A stretch of DNA of 64,000 bases from Roseovarius salincola (GTDB lineage: Bacteria > Pseudomonadota > Alphaproteobacteria > Rhodobacterales > Rhodobacteraceae), in NCBI RefSeq assembly GCF_026891095.1, contig NZ_JAPTNL010000005.1, positions 62,001-126,000 of the forward strand. Direction: 5' to 3'. Shown here one piece after another: positions 24,799 through 33,398 of the stretch. The position numbers were made by a program, and so were the translations under genes. Position 1 is the stretch's first letter. Each line of letters begins with the position of its first letter. Under the pieces are notes generated by a model. The model ran no database searches. It was not told the DNA's origin and saw only the letters and a program-made list of their open reading frames with translations.

Positions 24799-26304
24799 TC
24801 ATTGGTCGCCGTGATACGTTCTCGTAACCGGATCGAACGGAAAGATGGGACGTGGAATGCGCGCAAATTGCAGCCGGTCAAGAGATGGGCTTGCCAGTCC
24901 CGCGCCATCTACCAAAGCGATGCGCTCTGCAGCGGGAGCGTAGGCTGCCCGAAAGTGTTGAGTGGATTTCAACGCGATCACACGTTTGTGCAGCGGCTCG
25001 ACCCCCAGTGCGCGAAAGATGTTCATGTCCAGAGCTTGTGTTGCAGCGCTTGTCACAAGCACTTCAACGTTCTCAATTCGCATCAGTGCCGAGGGACCGC
25101 AGGATTGCTCCACGCCGTTCCACATCGGACTGTCGCAGACGTAGCGTCCATCCCCCAGAGCCATGACCTGCGCGGAGACTGACAGGGGTTTGCCACCGAA
25201 AGACGGATCGAAGTGTCCGCCCAGTCTGATCTGGATCGTCTGCCCGGCTCCGGCCTCTTGAGCGATGTGCACTGCGGCAGGATCGCAAAGCGCGCCAAAC
25301 AGGATGTCTTGCCCGCCATGCTGGATCAAGTGAGCCAGCAGGTTGGTGGCATCGCCATAGGCGCCGTCGCCGGGATTGTCTGACGGGTCCGCAAGAACCA
25401 GTGGCGAAACCGCGTCGTGCGCACGCGCAAGTTGCGCGGCCTCTGCGGGGGTCAGCAACGCCTCGGTAGGCGCGTTGCGCGCATCCCACATTTCACTGGC
25501 CAACCTTTCGGCTGCAGCCTCTGCGATCGTTTGCGCGTCGCTGTGACAGACCGTGACGGTAGGACCGATTTCCGGAACATCAGCCAGCGAAAACCCCGCG
25601 TTGACGGATACATCCAATAGTTCAGGGCTGCTTTCTTCGATTCTCGCAGCCAAGGCGATCAGCCCCGACATTGGTTCGCTATCTGTGCGCCCGCCTTCTG
25701 GCAATGTCAGCATGGGTAGTTTTCGAACAACTGTTCTTATCGATCGCCCATTCTGCATCCGAGTTTGCAACGCTTCTGCGGCCTTGCGTCCGGTCTGGCG
25801 CATGTCGACATGGGGAAAGGTCTTGTAGGACATGACAATCTCTGCCTTATCGCACAGCGAGGATGCGAGGTTCGCGTGCAGGTCCAAAGTTACTGCGATT
25901 GGAACATCTGGCCCAAGTATGCTGCGCAGTCCGGAAACCAGCGCTGCGTCGCCGTCCGTCCCATCGTGGCGCACCATGGCGCCGTGCAATGAAAGGACCA
26001 CGCCGTCGAATGGTCCCTGATGGCGCGCCGTATCGAAAATGCGCCCGGCAAAAGCATCCCATGCGTGATCAGTGACGACACCACCCGGCGTTGCGAATGT
26101 GGCCACCGTCGGCACCAGTGTCCACCCGTGCGCACGCGCGGCATCGTCAAAGCCGCCGACCTCGTTGGCAGTATCTGACAGAGCCGACAGCACGTCATCG
26201 CCTTCGTGGCAGTAGAAGGCGCGGAACGCATCTGTATCGGTCATTCTTTTGCAGAATGTATTTGTCTCGTGCATGAATTGCCCGAGAAGTACCCTGAAAG
26301 CCAT
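24799..26304 (-). CDS. M81-family metallopeptidase (MlrC-like), copy 1
   Basis: This 501-residue protein has the M81/MlrC layout: N-terminal LLGQFMHETNTFCKRMTD (zinc-site His-Glu), VLSLHGAMVRHDGTDGD, VTLDLHANL, and YKTFPHVDMRQTG. The C-terminal domain has LADPSDNPGDGAYGDATNLL. MlrC degrades linearised microcystin, but most family members act on unknown small amide substrates. The start at 26304 has GAGGA about 10 nt upstream; the open frame upstream overlaps the divergent LysR leader. It lies at the left end of the island and is divergent from a LysR gene. Confidence 0.88.
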   Translation of the reverse strand: MAFRVLLGQFMHETNTFCKRMTDTDAFRAFYCHEGDDVLSALSDTANEVGGFDDAARAHGWTLVPTVATFATPGGVVTDHAWDAFAGRIFDTARHQGPFDGVVLSLHGAMVRHDGTDGDAALVSGLRSILGPDVPIAVTLDLHANLASSLCDKAEIVMSYKTFPHVDMRQTGRKAAEALQTRMQNGRSIRTVVRKLPMLTLPEGGRTDSEPMSGLIALAARIEESSPELLDVSVNAGFSLADVPEIGPTVTVCHSDAQTIAEAAAERLASEMWDARNAPTEALLTPAEAAQLARAHDAVSPLVLADPSDNPGDGAYGDATNLLAHLIQHGGQDILFGALCDPAAVHIAQEAGAGQTIQIRLGGHFDPSFGGKPLSVSAQVMALGDGRYVCDSPMWNGVEQSCGPSALMRIENVEVLVTSAATQALDMNIFRALGVEPLHKRVIALKSTQHFRAAYAPAAERIALVDGAGLASPSLDRLQFARIPRPIFPFDPVTRTYHGDQ

Positions 26305-26416
26305 ATTTGCATCCTCACAAGTCGCGAATTTGTGCAAGGATAAGGTCGCAGGGTCGTCGGAATGCGTCAGTTCTAATACGAGCCTGCCGCAGGATGCAAC
26401 TTTCAAATACAAACGG

Positions 26417-27313
26417 GTGCGAACTGTGCTTGATCCCAACCTGAACTGTTTCCTGGTCGTCGCCGCCGAAGGGTCGATTAGAAAGGCGTCGGAGAAGCTC
26501 AATATCGCCGCCTCGGCGGTTAGTCGGCGAATCACCGGCCTGGAGGAGGATCTGGGAGTGCCGCTGTTCGAGCGTCATGCGCGAGGGTTGCGCCTGACGG
26601 ATGCTGGCGGGATATTCATGGACCATGCCAGGCGCGTGATGCGCGACGAAGCATGGGCCATGGGCGAGATAGAAGCTCTGCGAGACTTGCGACGGGGAGC
26701 CATCCGCATTTCATGCGTCGAGGGCACGATCAGCGGGTTGATCACCCCCGCCATCACCGAATTTCGATTTAATTCCAAAGATGTAAAGCTGTCGGTCGTG
26801 CGCGCGGGCAGCACCGCCGTGATGCGGGCCGTGGCTGCTGACGAGGCGGATCTGGGCCTTGCGTTCGATCCGCCCGCGCATCGCGATGTTGCCGTTGTCG
26901 CGCAGACACCCGCGCCACTTTACGCAGTGGCGGCGCCGGAATTCGACTTGGCGGACGGCATTTGGGATCTCTCCGAAATAGCGCATCTTCCGATCGCTAT
27001 TCCTCCTGACAGCATCTATGGAATCCGCGATGTGATCGACCGCGCCGGGGTTGCTCTGGATCCTGCGTTGGTGTGCGATTCGGTTTACGGATTGGTCGGT
27101 TTCGCAAAACAAGGGCAGGGGATCTCCTTGCTGCCAATGTGCTGTATTCACGACGAGATCGAAGTCGGGAGTCTGGTAGCCCGACCGCTGCGCAACGCGC
27201 CCCTTATGAATGCGACGATCTCGTTGGTGGCGCGGCGCCATCGCAATCTGCCACCGGTTACGCGCCGCTTCTGCACGATCCTGTCGCGGATCATGGAAAC
27301 CGCGCCATCGTAG
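26417..27313 (+). CDS. LysR-family transcriptional regulator
   Basis: About 298 residues give a LysR protein: the N-terminal HTH LNCFLVVAAEGSIRKASEKL, NIAASAVSRRITGLEEDLGV and LFERHARGLRLTDAG, then a periplasmic-binding-like effector domain. No ATG fits; GTG at 26417 or at 26426 (reading M-L-D-P-N-L-N) are both plausible, and the second matches the family N-terminus better. It stands between an M81 peptidase on the other strand and a TRAP transporter on the same strand and likely controls one or both. Confidence 0.85.
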   Translation: MRTVLDPNLNCFLVVAAEGSIRKASEKLNIAASAVSRRITGLEEDLGVPLFERHARGLRLTDAGGIFMDHARRVMRDEAWAMGEIEALRDLRRGAIRISCVEGTISGLITPAITEFRFNSKDVKLSVVRAGSTAVMRAVAADEADLGLAFDPPAHRDVAVVAQTPAPLYAVAAPEFDLADGIWDLSEIAHLPIAIPPDSIYGIRDVIDRAGVALDPALVCDSVYGLVGFAKQGQGISLLPMCCIHDEIEVGSLVARPLRNAPLMNATISLVARRHRNLPPVTRRFCTILSRIMETAPS

Positions 27314-27495
27314 CGTTCGAATTTCGGCAACCCGGTGTGCCAAAGTCTTGCTTGTTCATGAACGCTAACTGTTCAACCGTTGGTTCGAGATCAGGGATGA
27401 CTTTGCTGGGCGTCGGAAGTTCGGTGCGGGTCCCGCTCGGAAAAGAAGATGATGGCGCGGCAGAATATGCGCCCGAACCAACAGGAGAATAATTC

Positions 27496-28539
27496 ATGAA
27501 GACCATTGCATCTGCCTTGTTCGCGACGGCCTTGACTGCCGTGGGGTCATTTCCTGCATGGGCGCAGAGCGTGACAATTACGCTGGCTCATGAAGAGCCG
27601 GCCGATACGTCGACGTCCGCTGCACATATGTCCGCAACCGTGTTCAAAAGCACTGTCGAAAGCCTGTCCAACGGCGATATGGCTGTCGATATCCAGGCCT
27701 CCAGCGCCTTGGGCAATCAGCGCGAGCGGATGGAATTGACACAGGCCGGGATCATCCAGGTCAATATAGCCTCCGTCGGCGGCCTCGCGCAGTTTTATCC
27801 CGCGATCAACGGCCTTGAACTGCCATTTGTATTTCCCAACGAGATCGTGGCCGAGCGCGTGTTCGACGGGCCCTTCGGCGATACGCTGTCCGACAAGTTG
27901 TCCGAGGCGACTGGTCTGCGTCTGCTGGCCGTGACGGCGGGGGATTTTTATGTCTTCACCAATGGCACACGCCCGGTCAAATCGCCCGAGGACATGAAGG
28001 GGCTGAAGGTGCGCACCATGTCCGTGCCCAGCCACGTCGCGCTGATGGACGCGCTGGGGGCTGCGGCGACACCGGTGCCATGGGACGAGCTTTACGGTGC
28101 GCTGGAGACGGGCGTGGTGGATGCACAACACAATCCGGTGCCGATCATCGCCATCGGCAACCTGCAAGAGGTGCAAAGCTACGCGACCATGACCAATCAC
28201 CTTTACGGGGCCGATTGGTGGGTTGCCTCCGAGGATTTCCTTTCAAGCCTGACGTCTGAGCAAAAACGCATCTTTACCACCGGTGTCGAGAGTGCAAAGG
28301 TTGCCGGTCGCGGCGCCAAGATGGCCCTGCGCGCCACGAAATTCGGCAACGCGTTCCTGAACGAGGCCGGCATCGAAGTCTATGCGCCTTCTGCCGATGA
28401 GTTGGCCGCATTCCGCGAGATCGCCATTCCGGCTGTCACCGCCACGATGGAGACAGAGTTCGGCGAAGAGGCCGTTGCGTTGGGCAAGGATTTGCAAGAC
28501 GCGGTCAAAGCCGCCGAAGACGATCTCTACGCTGACTGA
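27496..28539 (+). CDS. dctP: TRAP transporter substrate-binding protein (DctP)
   Basis: This 347-residue protein has a signal peptide (MKTIASALFATALTAVGSF, cleavage probably after AWA) and the DctP fold: VTITLAHEEPADTSTSAAH, LTQAGIIQVNIASVGG and LKVRTMSVPSHVALMDALGA, with the Arg that salt-bridges a carboxylate ligand. The ligand should be an organic acid or amino acid; the neighbouring Ord/Ort genes suggest a (di)amino acid. AGGAG precedes the ATG. The 180-bp upstream region contains a GTTCATGAAC palindrome at 27354-27363. Confidence 0.9.
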   Translation: MKTIASALFATALTAVGSFPAWAQSVTITLAHEEPADTSTSAAHMSATVFKSTVESLSNGDMAVDIQASSALGNQRERMELTQAGIIQVNIASVGGLAQFYPAINGLELPFVFPNEIVAERVFDGPFGDTLSDKLSEATGLRLLAVTAGDFYVFTNGTRPVKSPEDMKGLKVRTMSVPSHVALMDALGAAATPVPWDELYGALETGVVDAQHNPVPIIAIGNLQEVQSYATMTNHLYGADWWVASEDFLSSLTSEQKRIFTTGVESAKVAGRGAKMALRATKFGNAFLNEAGIEVYAPSADELAAFREIAIPAVTATMETEFGEEAVALGKDLQDAVKAAEDDLYAD

Positions 28540-28558
28540 GACCGCGCTGGACGCCTTG

Positions 28559-28588
28559 CGGGGCCGTGGTGAGAAAGCCGCGGCCCCG
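28559..28588. terminator. Intra-operon hairpin after dctP
   Basis: An 11-bp stem (CGGGGCCGTGG / CCGCGGCCCCG, one G-T pair) with an 8-nt loop lies between dctP and dctQ, 20 bp after the dctP stop. It probably raises the binding protein level relative to the membrane subunits. Confidence 0.55.
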
Positions 28589-28617
28589 GTCATTTCGAAC
28601 AGAGGTAAGGTGGCTGC

Positions 28618-29145
28618 ATGAAAACCCGGATCGTCGCAGGACTTTGGCGGATATCGAAGGCGGTGAACATCGCGGTCGCCATCCCTCTCGTTGCGGCGGG
28701 TCTCGTTATGGTTTCTGTGGTTATTGCCGGCACCGTATCGCGATATGTGTTCAATGCACCGCTGATCTGGTCCGAAGCCTCGGCACGCTACCTGATGATT
28801 TGGATCGGGCTGGTCGGTGCATCCGTCGCGTTGCGGCACGGCGATCATATCGCGATTGATGCCGTTCGAACGCGTTTGCCACGCGGTTTGCGCCGTGTCG
28901 GCGATCTCGCGGTTGCTGTGGCCGTGGCCTGGTTTCTCTGGGTGATGATGATCGAGGGGTGGTCGGCGGCCATGCGCGGTGCCAGTCAAAGCTCCCCGGC
29001 GTTGGGTGTGTCGATGTTCTGGCCGCTGGCGGCGGTTCCTGTGGCGGGCGCGCTGATCCTTGTGCAGCATGTGTTGCATACGGTGTTGCGCCTTCTGGAT
29101 GGAGAGAAGACGGGCGATCGCCTGCCTGGCGGAGGGCCGTTCTGA
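28618..29145 (+). CDS. dctQ: TRAP transporter small permease (DctQ)
   Basis: This 175-residue protein has four hydrophobic segments and the DctQ pattern TVSRYVFNAPLIWSEASARY, then MIWIGLVGASVALRHGDHI. It pairs with DctM to form the TRAP membrane complex driven by a sodium or proton gradient. The stop overlaps the dctM ATG by one base. Confidence 0.9.
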   Translation: MKTRIVAGLWRISKAVNIAVAIPLVAAGLVMVSVVIAGTVSRYVFNAPLIWSEASARYLMIWIGLVGASVALRHGDHIAIDAVRTRLPRGLRRVGDLAVAVAVAWFLWVMMIEGWSAAMRGASQSSPALGVSMFWPLAAVPVAGALILVQHVLHTVLRLLDGEKTGDRLPGGGPF

Positions 29146-30428
29146 TGTTGACCCTGCTGGCGGCTTTTGCGCTGCTTGTACTGCTGGGAACGCCTTTGGC
29201 TTTCTCTATCGGGATCGTCGGTCTGATCGCTCTGACCCAGCCTGAGGGACCCAGCCTTCTTCGCCTGGTGCCGATGCGCCTCTTTTCCGGAATCGACATG
29301 TTCTCGCTGATGGCGATGCCGTTCTTCATTCTCGCGGGCGACATCATGAACCGGATCCAGATCACCGACCGACTGGTTGACCTCGCCAACGCGTTGGTTG
29401 GGCAGGTGCGTGGCGCGCTGGCGCATGTGAATATTCTCGTATCTGTCTTTTTCGCGGGGCTGACCGGCGCGGCGGTTGCGGATACCGCCGCTATAGGGCG
29501 AATGATGATCCCTGCGATGGCCGATCAAGGATATAACCGTCCGTTTGCAGCAGCGGTCACGGCAGCGTCATCGGTGATCGGGCCGATCATTCCGCCGTCG
29601 ATCATCATGGTGATTTACGGGTCATTGATGCAGGTTTCCATCGCCGGCCTCTTTGCTGCTGGAATCCTGCCCGGAATACTGATGTCGATGGCGCTGATGA
29701 GCTATGTCGCGTGGCGTGGGCGCAAGGAGGATTTGCCCATTGCAACGTTGGACCGCGAAGTGCCGCCTGTGCGTGTTGCATTGAAGCGCGCAATCCTGCC
29801 CCTGATGATGCCACTGATCATCCTTGGCGGCATTCTCGGTGGAGTTTTCACACCGACCGAGGCGGCAGCTGTCGCCGTGGTCTATGCCTTGACCGTGGGT
29901 GTTCTTGTCTATCGCAATTTCAATCTGCGGGATCTGTGGGATGTCCTTTACGAGATGGTGCGTGCCTCTGGCGCGGTGTTCATCATTCTGGCTGCCGCCT
30001 CGATCCTTGGATGGGTGCTGGCCAAGGAAGGTGTGCCGCGCGATCTTGGTAACTTTCTGGGCGGCATCAGTGACAGCCCGCTGGTGTTCCTGCTGGTCGT
30101 AACCGCTGCGCTGCTTGTGATCGGCATGTTCATGGAAATGACTGCGGTACTGATCATTCTTGGCCCGATCCTGCATCCGATTGCCGTCGCCATCGGGGTG
30201 GATCCGCTGCATTTCGGGATCATCATGGTGGTAAACCTGAACATCGCGCTGATCACCCCGCCTCTGGGCGCGTGTCTGTTTGTCGCCTCCTCTGTCGGCA
30301 ATGTCCGGTTCGAGAATGTGGCCAAGGCAATCCTGCCCTTCATGTTGGTCGAACTCGCCGTGCTTCTGCTGGTGGTGTGCTTCCCGGCCATATCGCTGAC
30401 CCTGCCGCGCCTTCTGGGTCTGGGCTGA
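29145..30428 (+). CDS. dctM: TRAP transporter large permease (DctM)
   Basis: This 427-residue membrane protein shows the DctM/SiaM features: MAMPFFILAGDIMNR, FAGLTGAAVADTAAIG, ASSVIGPIIPPSIIMVIYG, and late EMTAVLIILGPILHPIA with NLNIALITPPLGACLFV. These are the elevator-type substrate and sodium sites. The ATG at 29145 is chosen because it overlaps the dctQ stop; the frame is open upstream only as an out-of-frame reading of dctQ. Confidence 0.92.
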   Translation: MLTLLAAFALLVLLGTPLAFSIGIVGLIALTQPEGPSLLRLVPMRLFSGIDMFSLMAMPFFILAGDIMNRIQITDRLVDLANALVGQVRGALAHVNILVSVFFAGLTGAAVADTAAIGRMMIPAMADQGYNRPFAAAVTAASSVIGPIIPPSIIMVIYGSLMQVSIAGLFAAGILPGILMSMALMSYVAWRGRKEDLPIATLDREVPPVRVALKRAILPLMMPLIILGGILGGVFTPTEAAAVAVVYALTVGVLVYRNFNLRDLWDVLYEMVRASGAVFIILAAASILGWVLAKEGVPRDLGNFLGGISDSPLVFLLVVTAALLVIGMFMEMTAVLIILGPILHPIAVAIGVDPLHFGIIMVVNLNIALITPPLGACLFVASSVGNVRFENVAKAILPFMLVELAVLLLVVCFPAISLTLPRLLGLG

Positions 30429-30448
30429 CCTCGATAGAATAAGGAGAG

Positions 30449-31474
30449 ATGCAAATGATGCGGGAGATCATCATGTATGGCTTGGGATCGATGGGCCAAC
30501 GGATCGCGCGACTGGCGCTGGAGCGCGGCTACCGTGTAGCCGGGGCTATCGACCTCGATCCTGCCAAGGCGGGCCAGCCGCTGAGCCGGGTGCTGGGGCT
30601 GCCTGACGGGGCTTGCGATGCCACTGTCAGCGCGGACGCCGCCGAGGTGCTGGTTTCTGCGCAGCACGCTGTCGTGTTGCAGGCGACATCGTCGTTCCTT
30701 GCGCAGGTTGCCGAGCCGATCGAGCGCTGTCTCGAACTTGGCCATGACGTGATCTCGATTGCCGAGGAAATGACGTTTCCGGCGGCCGCCTGCCAGGAGA
30801 CGGCGGAGCGGTTGAACCGGGCCGCGTCGCAGAATGGCGCGCGGGTCCTGGGTACAGGAGTGAATCCGGGATTTGCAATGGACATGCTCGTGTTGGCACT
30901 TACCGTGCCTTGCGGTCGGGTGGATCATATCCGAGTGACGCGCACCAATGATCTCTCTGATTTCGGACCGACCGTCCTGAACGGGCAGGGTGTGGGCCTG
31001 AGTCCGGACGCGTTTCACAGCGCCGTGGATGATGGCCGGGTCGTGGGTCATGTCGGGTTTGATCAATCTGTCGCCCTGATTGCCCGACATCTGGGTTGGC
31101 AGATCGAGCGAGTAGAAGAAACCCGCGCGCCCATCGTGTCGTCGGTGGTTCGCGCGACCGATCATCTGGCGATCGAGCCCGGAGATGTGGCTGGCTGTCT
31201 TCACCGCATGACGGCCTTTGCTGGCGGGCGAGAGGTGCTGCATCTCGAGCATCCCCAACAGATCCGTCCTGATCTGGAAGGACAGGCCACATCGGACCGG
31301 ATCGTCATCACTGGCGATCAGACTGTCGATATGGTCATTGCGCCCGAGATTGGCGGCGGCGCGGGCACTGCCGCCGCTGCCGTGAACGCCATCGAGTATC
31401 TTGCCTGTGCGGCGCCGGGATTGGTCCACCTGACCGACCTGCCGCTGAACAGTCCGCGCGTGTTGACAGCCTGA
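30449..31474 (+). CDS. ord: 2,4-diaminopentanoate dehydrogenase-like protein (Ord family)
   Basis: This 341-residue protein starts with a dinucleotide fold, IIMYGLGSMGQRIARLALE, and contains ISIAEEMTFPAAACQE, RVLGTGVNPGFAMDMLVLAL, NGQGVGLSPDAFHSAVDDG and VEPGDVAGC-like IEPGDVAGCLHRM. I recognise this order from clostridial 2,4-diaminopentanoate dehydrogenase (Ord), which oxidises 2,4-diaminopentanoate to 2-amino-4-oxopentanoate. The next two genes match the thiolase that acts on that product, which supports the call. The ornithine 4,5-aminomutase that normally makes the substrate is not encoded nearby, so the natural substrate may be imported. A related 3,5-diaminohexanoate dehydrogenase is the main alternative. 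Confidence 0.8.
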   Translation: MQMMREIIMYGLGSMGQRIARLALERGYRVAGAIDLDPAKAGQPLSRVLGLPDGACDATVSADAAEVLVSAQHAVVLQATSSFLAQVAEPIERCLELGHDVISIAEEMTFPAAACQETAERLNRAASQNGARVLGTGVNPGFAMDMLVLALTVPCGRVDHIRVTRTNDLSDFGPTVLNGQGVGLSPDAFHSAVDDGRVVGHVGFDQSVALIARHLGWQIERVEETRAPIVSSVVRATDHLAIEPGDVAGCLHRMTAFAGGREVLHLEHPQQIRPDLEGQATSDRIVITGDQTVDMVIAPEIGGGAGTAAAAVNAIEYLACAAPGLVHLTDLPLNSPRVLTA

Positions 31475-31485
31475 AAGGAAAGTTC

Positions 31486-31797
31486 ATGACATCTCTTGCC
31501 GGAAACTGGGTTCAGATCCACAACATTGTTCTGCGTCCCGACCAACGCCCGGAAACCTTGCCTGCAGAGACCCGTGCCGTGCCGCTGGAGTTGCGCGTCA
31601 AGGGCTGGCAGATCACGGGCCGCGCCGAGATCGGTCAGGAGGTCAGAATTCGCACCGTTCTGGGCCGAGAGCAGACCGGCACGCTGATCGCTGTCAACCC
31701 GGAGTATGGACATGATTTTGGTCGCGCGATCCCCGAGCTGCTGGCCGCTGGGGACGAACTGGTCGCGATGATGCGCGACACGCCGAAGGAGGGTTGA
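31486..31797 (+). CDS. ortA: 2-amino-4-oxopentanoate thiolase, small subunit-like (OrtA)
   Basis: This 103-residue protein reads GNWVQIHNIVLRPDQRP, then LRVKGWQITGRAEIGQEVRI, TVLGREQTGTLIAVNPEYGH and FGRAIPELLAAGDEL. The size and pattern match OrtA, the alpha subunit of the PLP-dependent 2-amino-4-ketopentanoate thiolase. With OrtB it should split 2-amino-4-oxopentanoate with CoA into acetyl-CoA and alanine. It sits between ord and ortB with gaps of 11 and 1 bp. Confidence 0.82.
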   Translation: MTSLAGNWVQIHNIVLRPDQRPETLPAETRAVPLELRVKGWQITGRAEIGQEVRIRTVLGREQTGTLIAVNPEYGHDFGRAIPELLAAGDELVAMMRDTPKEG

Positions 31798-31798
31798 A

Positions 31799-33193
31799 AT
31801 GACCAAGACCGATTACGCCTCAGTCATGGCCCGCAAGGGCGATATCATGCTGTCGTCTTTGGGCATAGATTACGCGCCCTTCATGGCGCATCCTGCCATG
31901 TTTGACTACGAGGCTCTCATGGGCCTTGTGCCTTATGATATCGACCAGGTCCGGCAGGTTCAGTCGCGCGCCGGAGTCGGCAGTACGGCCCTGATCGAGC
32001 TGCGCCAGATTACGCGGCTGGCGCGCAAACTGGCACCCAAGGGCAAGGGCGCGCGCATCTTCGTCAAGGATGAGGCCGCCAACCCTTCGGGCAGCTACAA
32101 GGCCCGGCGCGCCGCGCTCAGCCTTCATCACGCCGAGCATGCCGGTTTCAAGGGGGTTGTCACGGCGACCAGCGGCAACTACGGCGCCGCCGTCGCCAGC
32201 CAGGCTGCGCGGCGCAATCTGGCATGTGTCGTCGTTCAGGAGGTCTATGACAGCCACGGAATCGGCCAGCCCGAAATCCTCGAGAAGGGGCGGGCCTGCG
32301 AAATCTACGGCGCCGAGGTGGCGCAGCTATCAGTCGGGCCAGAACTTTTCTATAGCTTCCTGCGTGTGCTGGAAGATACCGGCTATTTCAACGCGTCGCT
32401 TTACACGCCCTTTGCCATCGCCGGAGTCGAACCCTTGGGTTTCGAGATCGTCGAGCAGATGCGGGATGCCACCGGTACCACCCCCGATGTGGTGATCTGC
32501 ACCCATGCGGGCGGTGGTAACCTGACCGGCACGGCGCGGGGGTTGCGCAAGGCGGGCGCGGATCATACCCAGATCATTGGGGCCAGCGTGGATCTGACCG
32601 GACTGCACATGGCCAGCGACACTGATTTCAACCGCAAGCATTTCACCACGGGCCATACCGGGTTCGGAATCCCGTTTGCAGGTTGGCCGGACCGCACGGA
32701 CGTGCCGCGCAATGCCGCGCGCGTGTTGCGCTACATGGACCGCTACCTTCTTCTGAAGCAAGGCGAAGTGTTCTACATGACAGAAGCATTGGCCCGGCTG
32801 GAGGGGCTGGAGCGGGGACCTGCAGGCAATATTTCGCTCGCTGCTGCGTTTGCATTGAGCCAAGAGATGGATGCAGATCAAACCATCGTGGTTCAGGAAA
32901 CCGAATATGCCGGGGCAGGTAAACAACCTTCGGCGCAGCTCGACTTTGCGCGTCGTCGCGGGATCGACATCCTGCGTGGCGATTCCGAGTCGGAGATTCC
33001 GGGTCAGAACGTAATCATCCCGGATGATCCGCGACGGATCAGGGTGCGAGACGTGGACATGACCAAGCTGCGCCGGAGTCTGGTCAAAAAGGTGGTGGCA
33101 ATGTCGGAACCGGGCACGTGCGGTGACGATCTGGTCAGCTTTCTGGCTGAAGAAACGCAGATGCCACGGGCGGACGTCGCTGCGTTGATCTGA
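31799..33193 (+). CDS. ortB: 2-amino-4-oxopentanoate thiolase, PLP subunit-like (OrtB)
   Basis: This 464-residue fold-type II PLP enzyme has the Schiff-base lysine in NPSGSYKARRAALSLHHAE, a cofactor-binding ATSGNYGAAVASQ loop and the glycine-rich phosphate site THAGGGNLTG. The whole protein resembles OrtB of the clostridial ornithine pathway. Threonine synthase or cysteine synthase relatives are the alternatives, but the adjacent small OrtA and the Ord dehydrogenase make OrtB by far the best call. It ends the TRAP-ord-ortA-ortB run, followed by a hairpin. Confidence 0.82.
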   Translation: MTKTDYASVMARKGDIMLSSLGIDYAPFMAHPAMFDYEALMGLVPYDIDQVRQVQSRAGVGSTALIELRQITRLARKLAPKGKGARIFVKDEAANPSGSYKARRAALSLHHAEHAGFKGVVTATSGNYGAAVASQAARRNLACVVVQEVYDSHGIGQPEILEKGRACEIYGAEVAQLSVGPELFYSFLRVLEDTGYFNASLYTPFAIAGVEPLGFEIVEQMRDATGTTPDVVICTHAGGGNLTGTARGLRKAGADHTQIIGASVDLTGLHMASDTDFNRKHFTTGHTGFGIPFAGWPDRTDVPRNAARVLRYMDRYLLLKQGEVFYMTEALARLEGLERGPAGNISLAAAFALSQEMDADQTIVVQETEYAGAGKQPSAQLDFARRRGIDILRGDSESEIPGQNVIIPDDPRRIRVRDVDMTKLRRSLVKKVVAMSEPGTCGDDLVSFLAEETQMPRADVAALI

Positions 33194-33201
33194 AGGCCAT
33201 T

Positions 33202-33220
33202 TTCGACAATCCTTGTCGAA
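33202..33220 (+). terminator. Hairpin after ortB
   Basis: A perfect 8-bp stem (TTCGACAA / TTGTCGAA) with a 3-nt loop lies 9 bp after the ortB stop. There is no T-tract behind it. It likely marks the 3' end of the first catabolic operon. Confidence 0.5.
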
Positions 33221-33302
33221 CGAAACGCCCGCGAGCGTCGCGAGCCGATCAGTTGTGCGCAATGCGTATCGACCTATGGAGTCGAGGGTCAAAACAAACT
33301 GC

Positions 33303-33347
33303 TTGACACCCACAGATAAAATGATTGTTTTATAAATTAGTAAAACA
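33303..33347 (+). promoter_or_regulatory. Promoter region with palindromic operator candidate for the second catabolic operon
   Basis: A TTGACA at 33303-33308 is followed by an A/T-rich stretch that holds a perfect inverted repeat TGTTTTA-N8-TAAAACA at 33326-33347, whose left half and spacer could include the -10 element. It lies about 50 bp before the transporter ATPase start and stands out from the GC-rich surroundings. The RpiR regulator encoded at 39.3 kb is the obvious candidate binder. Confidence 0.55.
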
Positions 33348-33398
33348 GCGCGTTTGTTTCAAAATGCGTTTCATTTCAGATTAGGACGCTCGATACAC

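Noticed and set aside
26304..26535. An N-terminal extension of 77 residues for M81 copy 1
   Set aside because: The extension lacks family sequence, overlaps the LysR leader and has no ribosome binding site, while the ATG at 26304 has GAGGA upstream.
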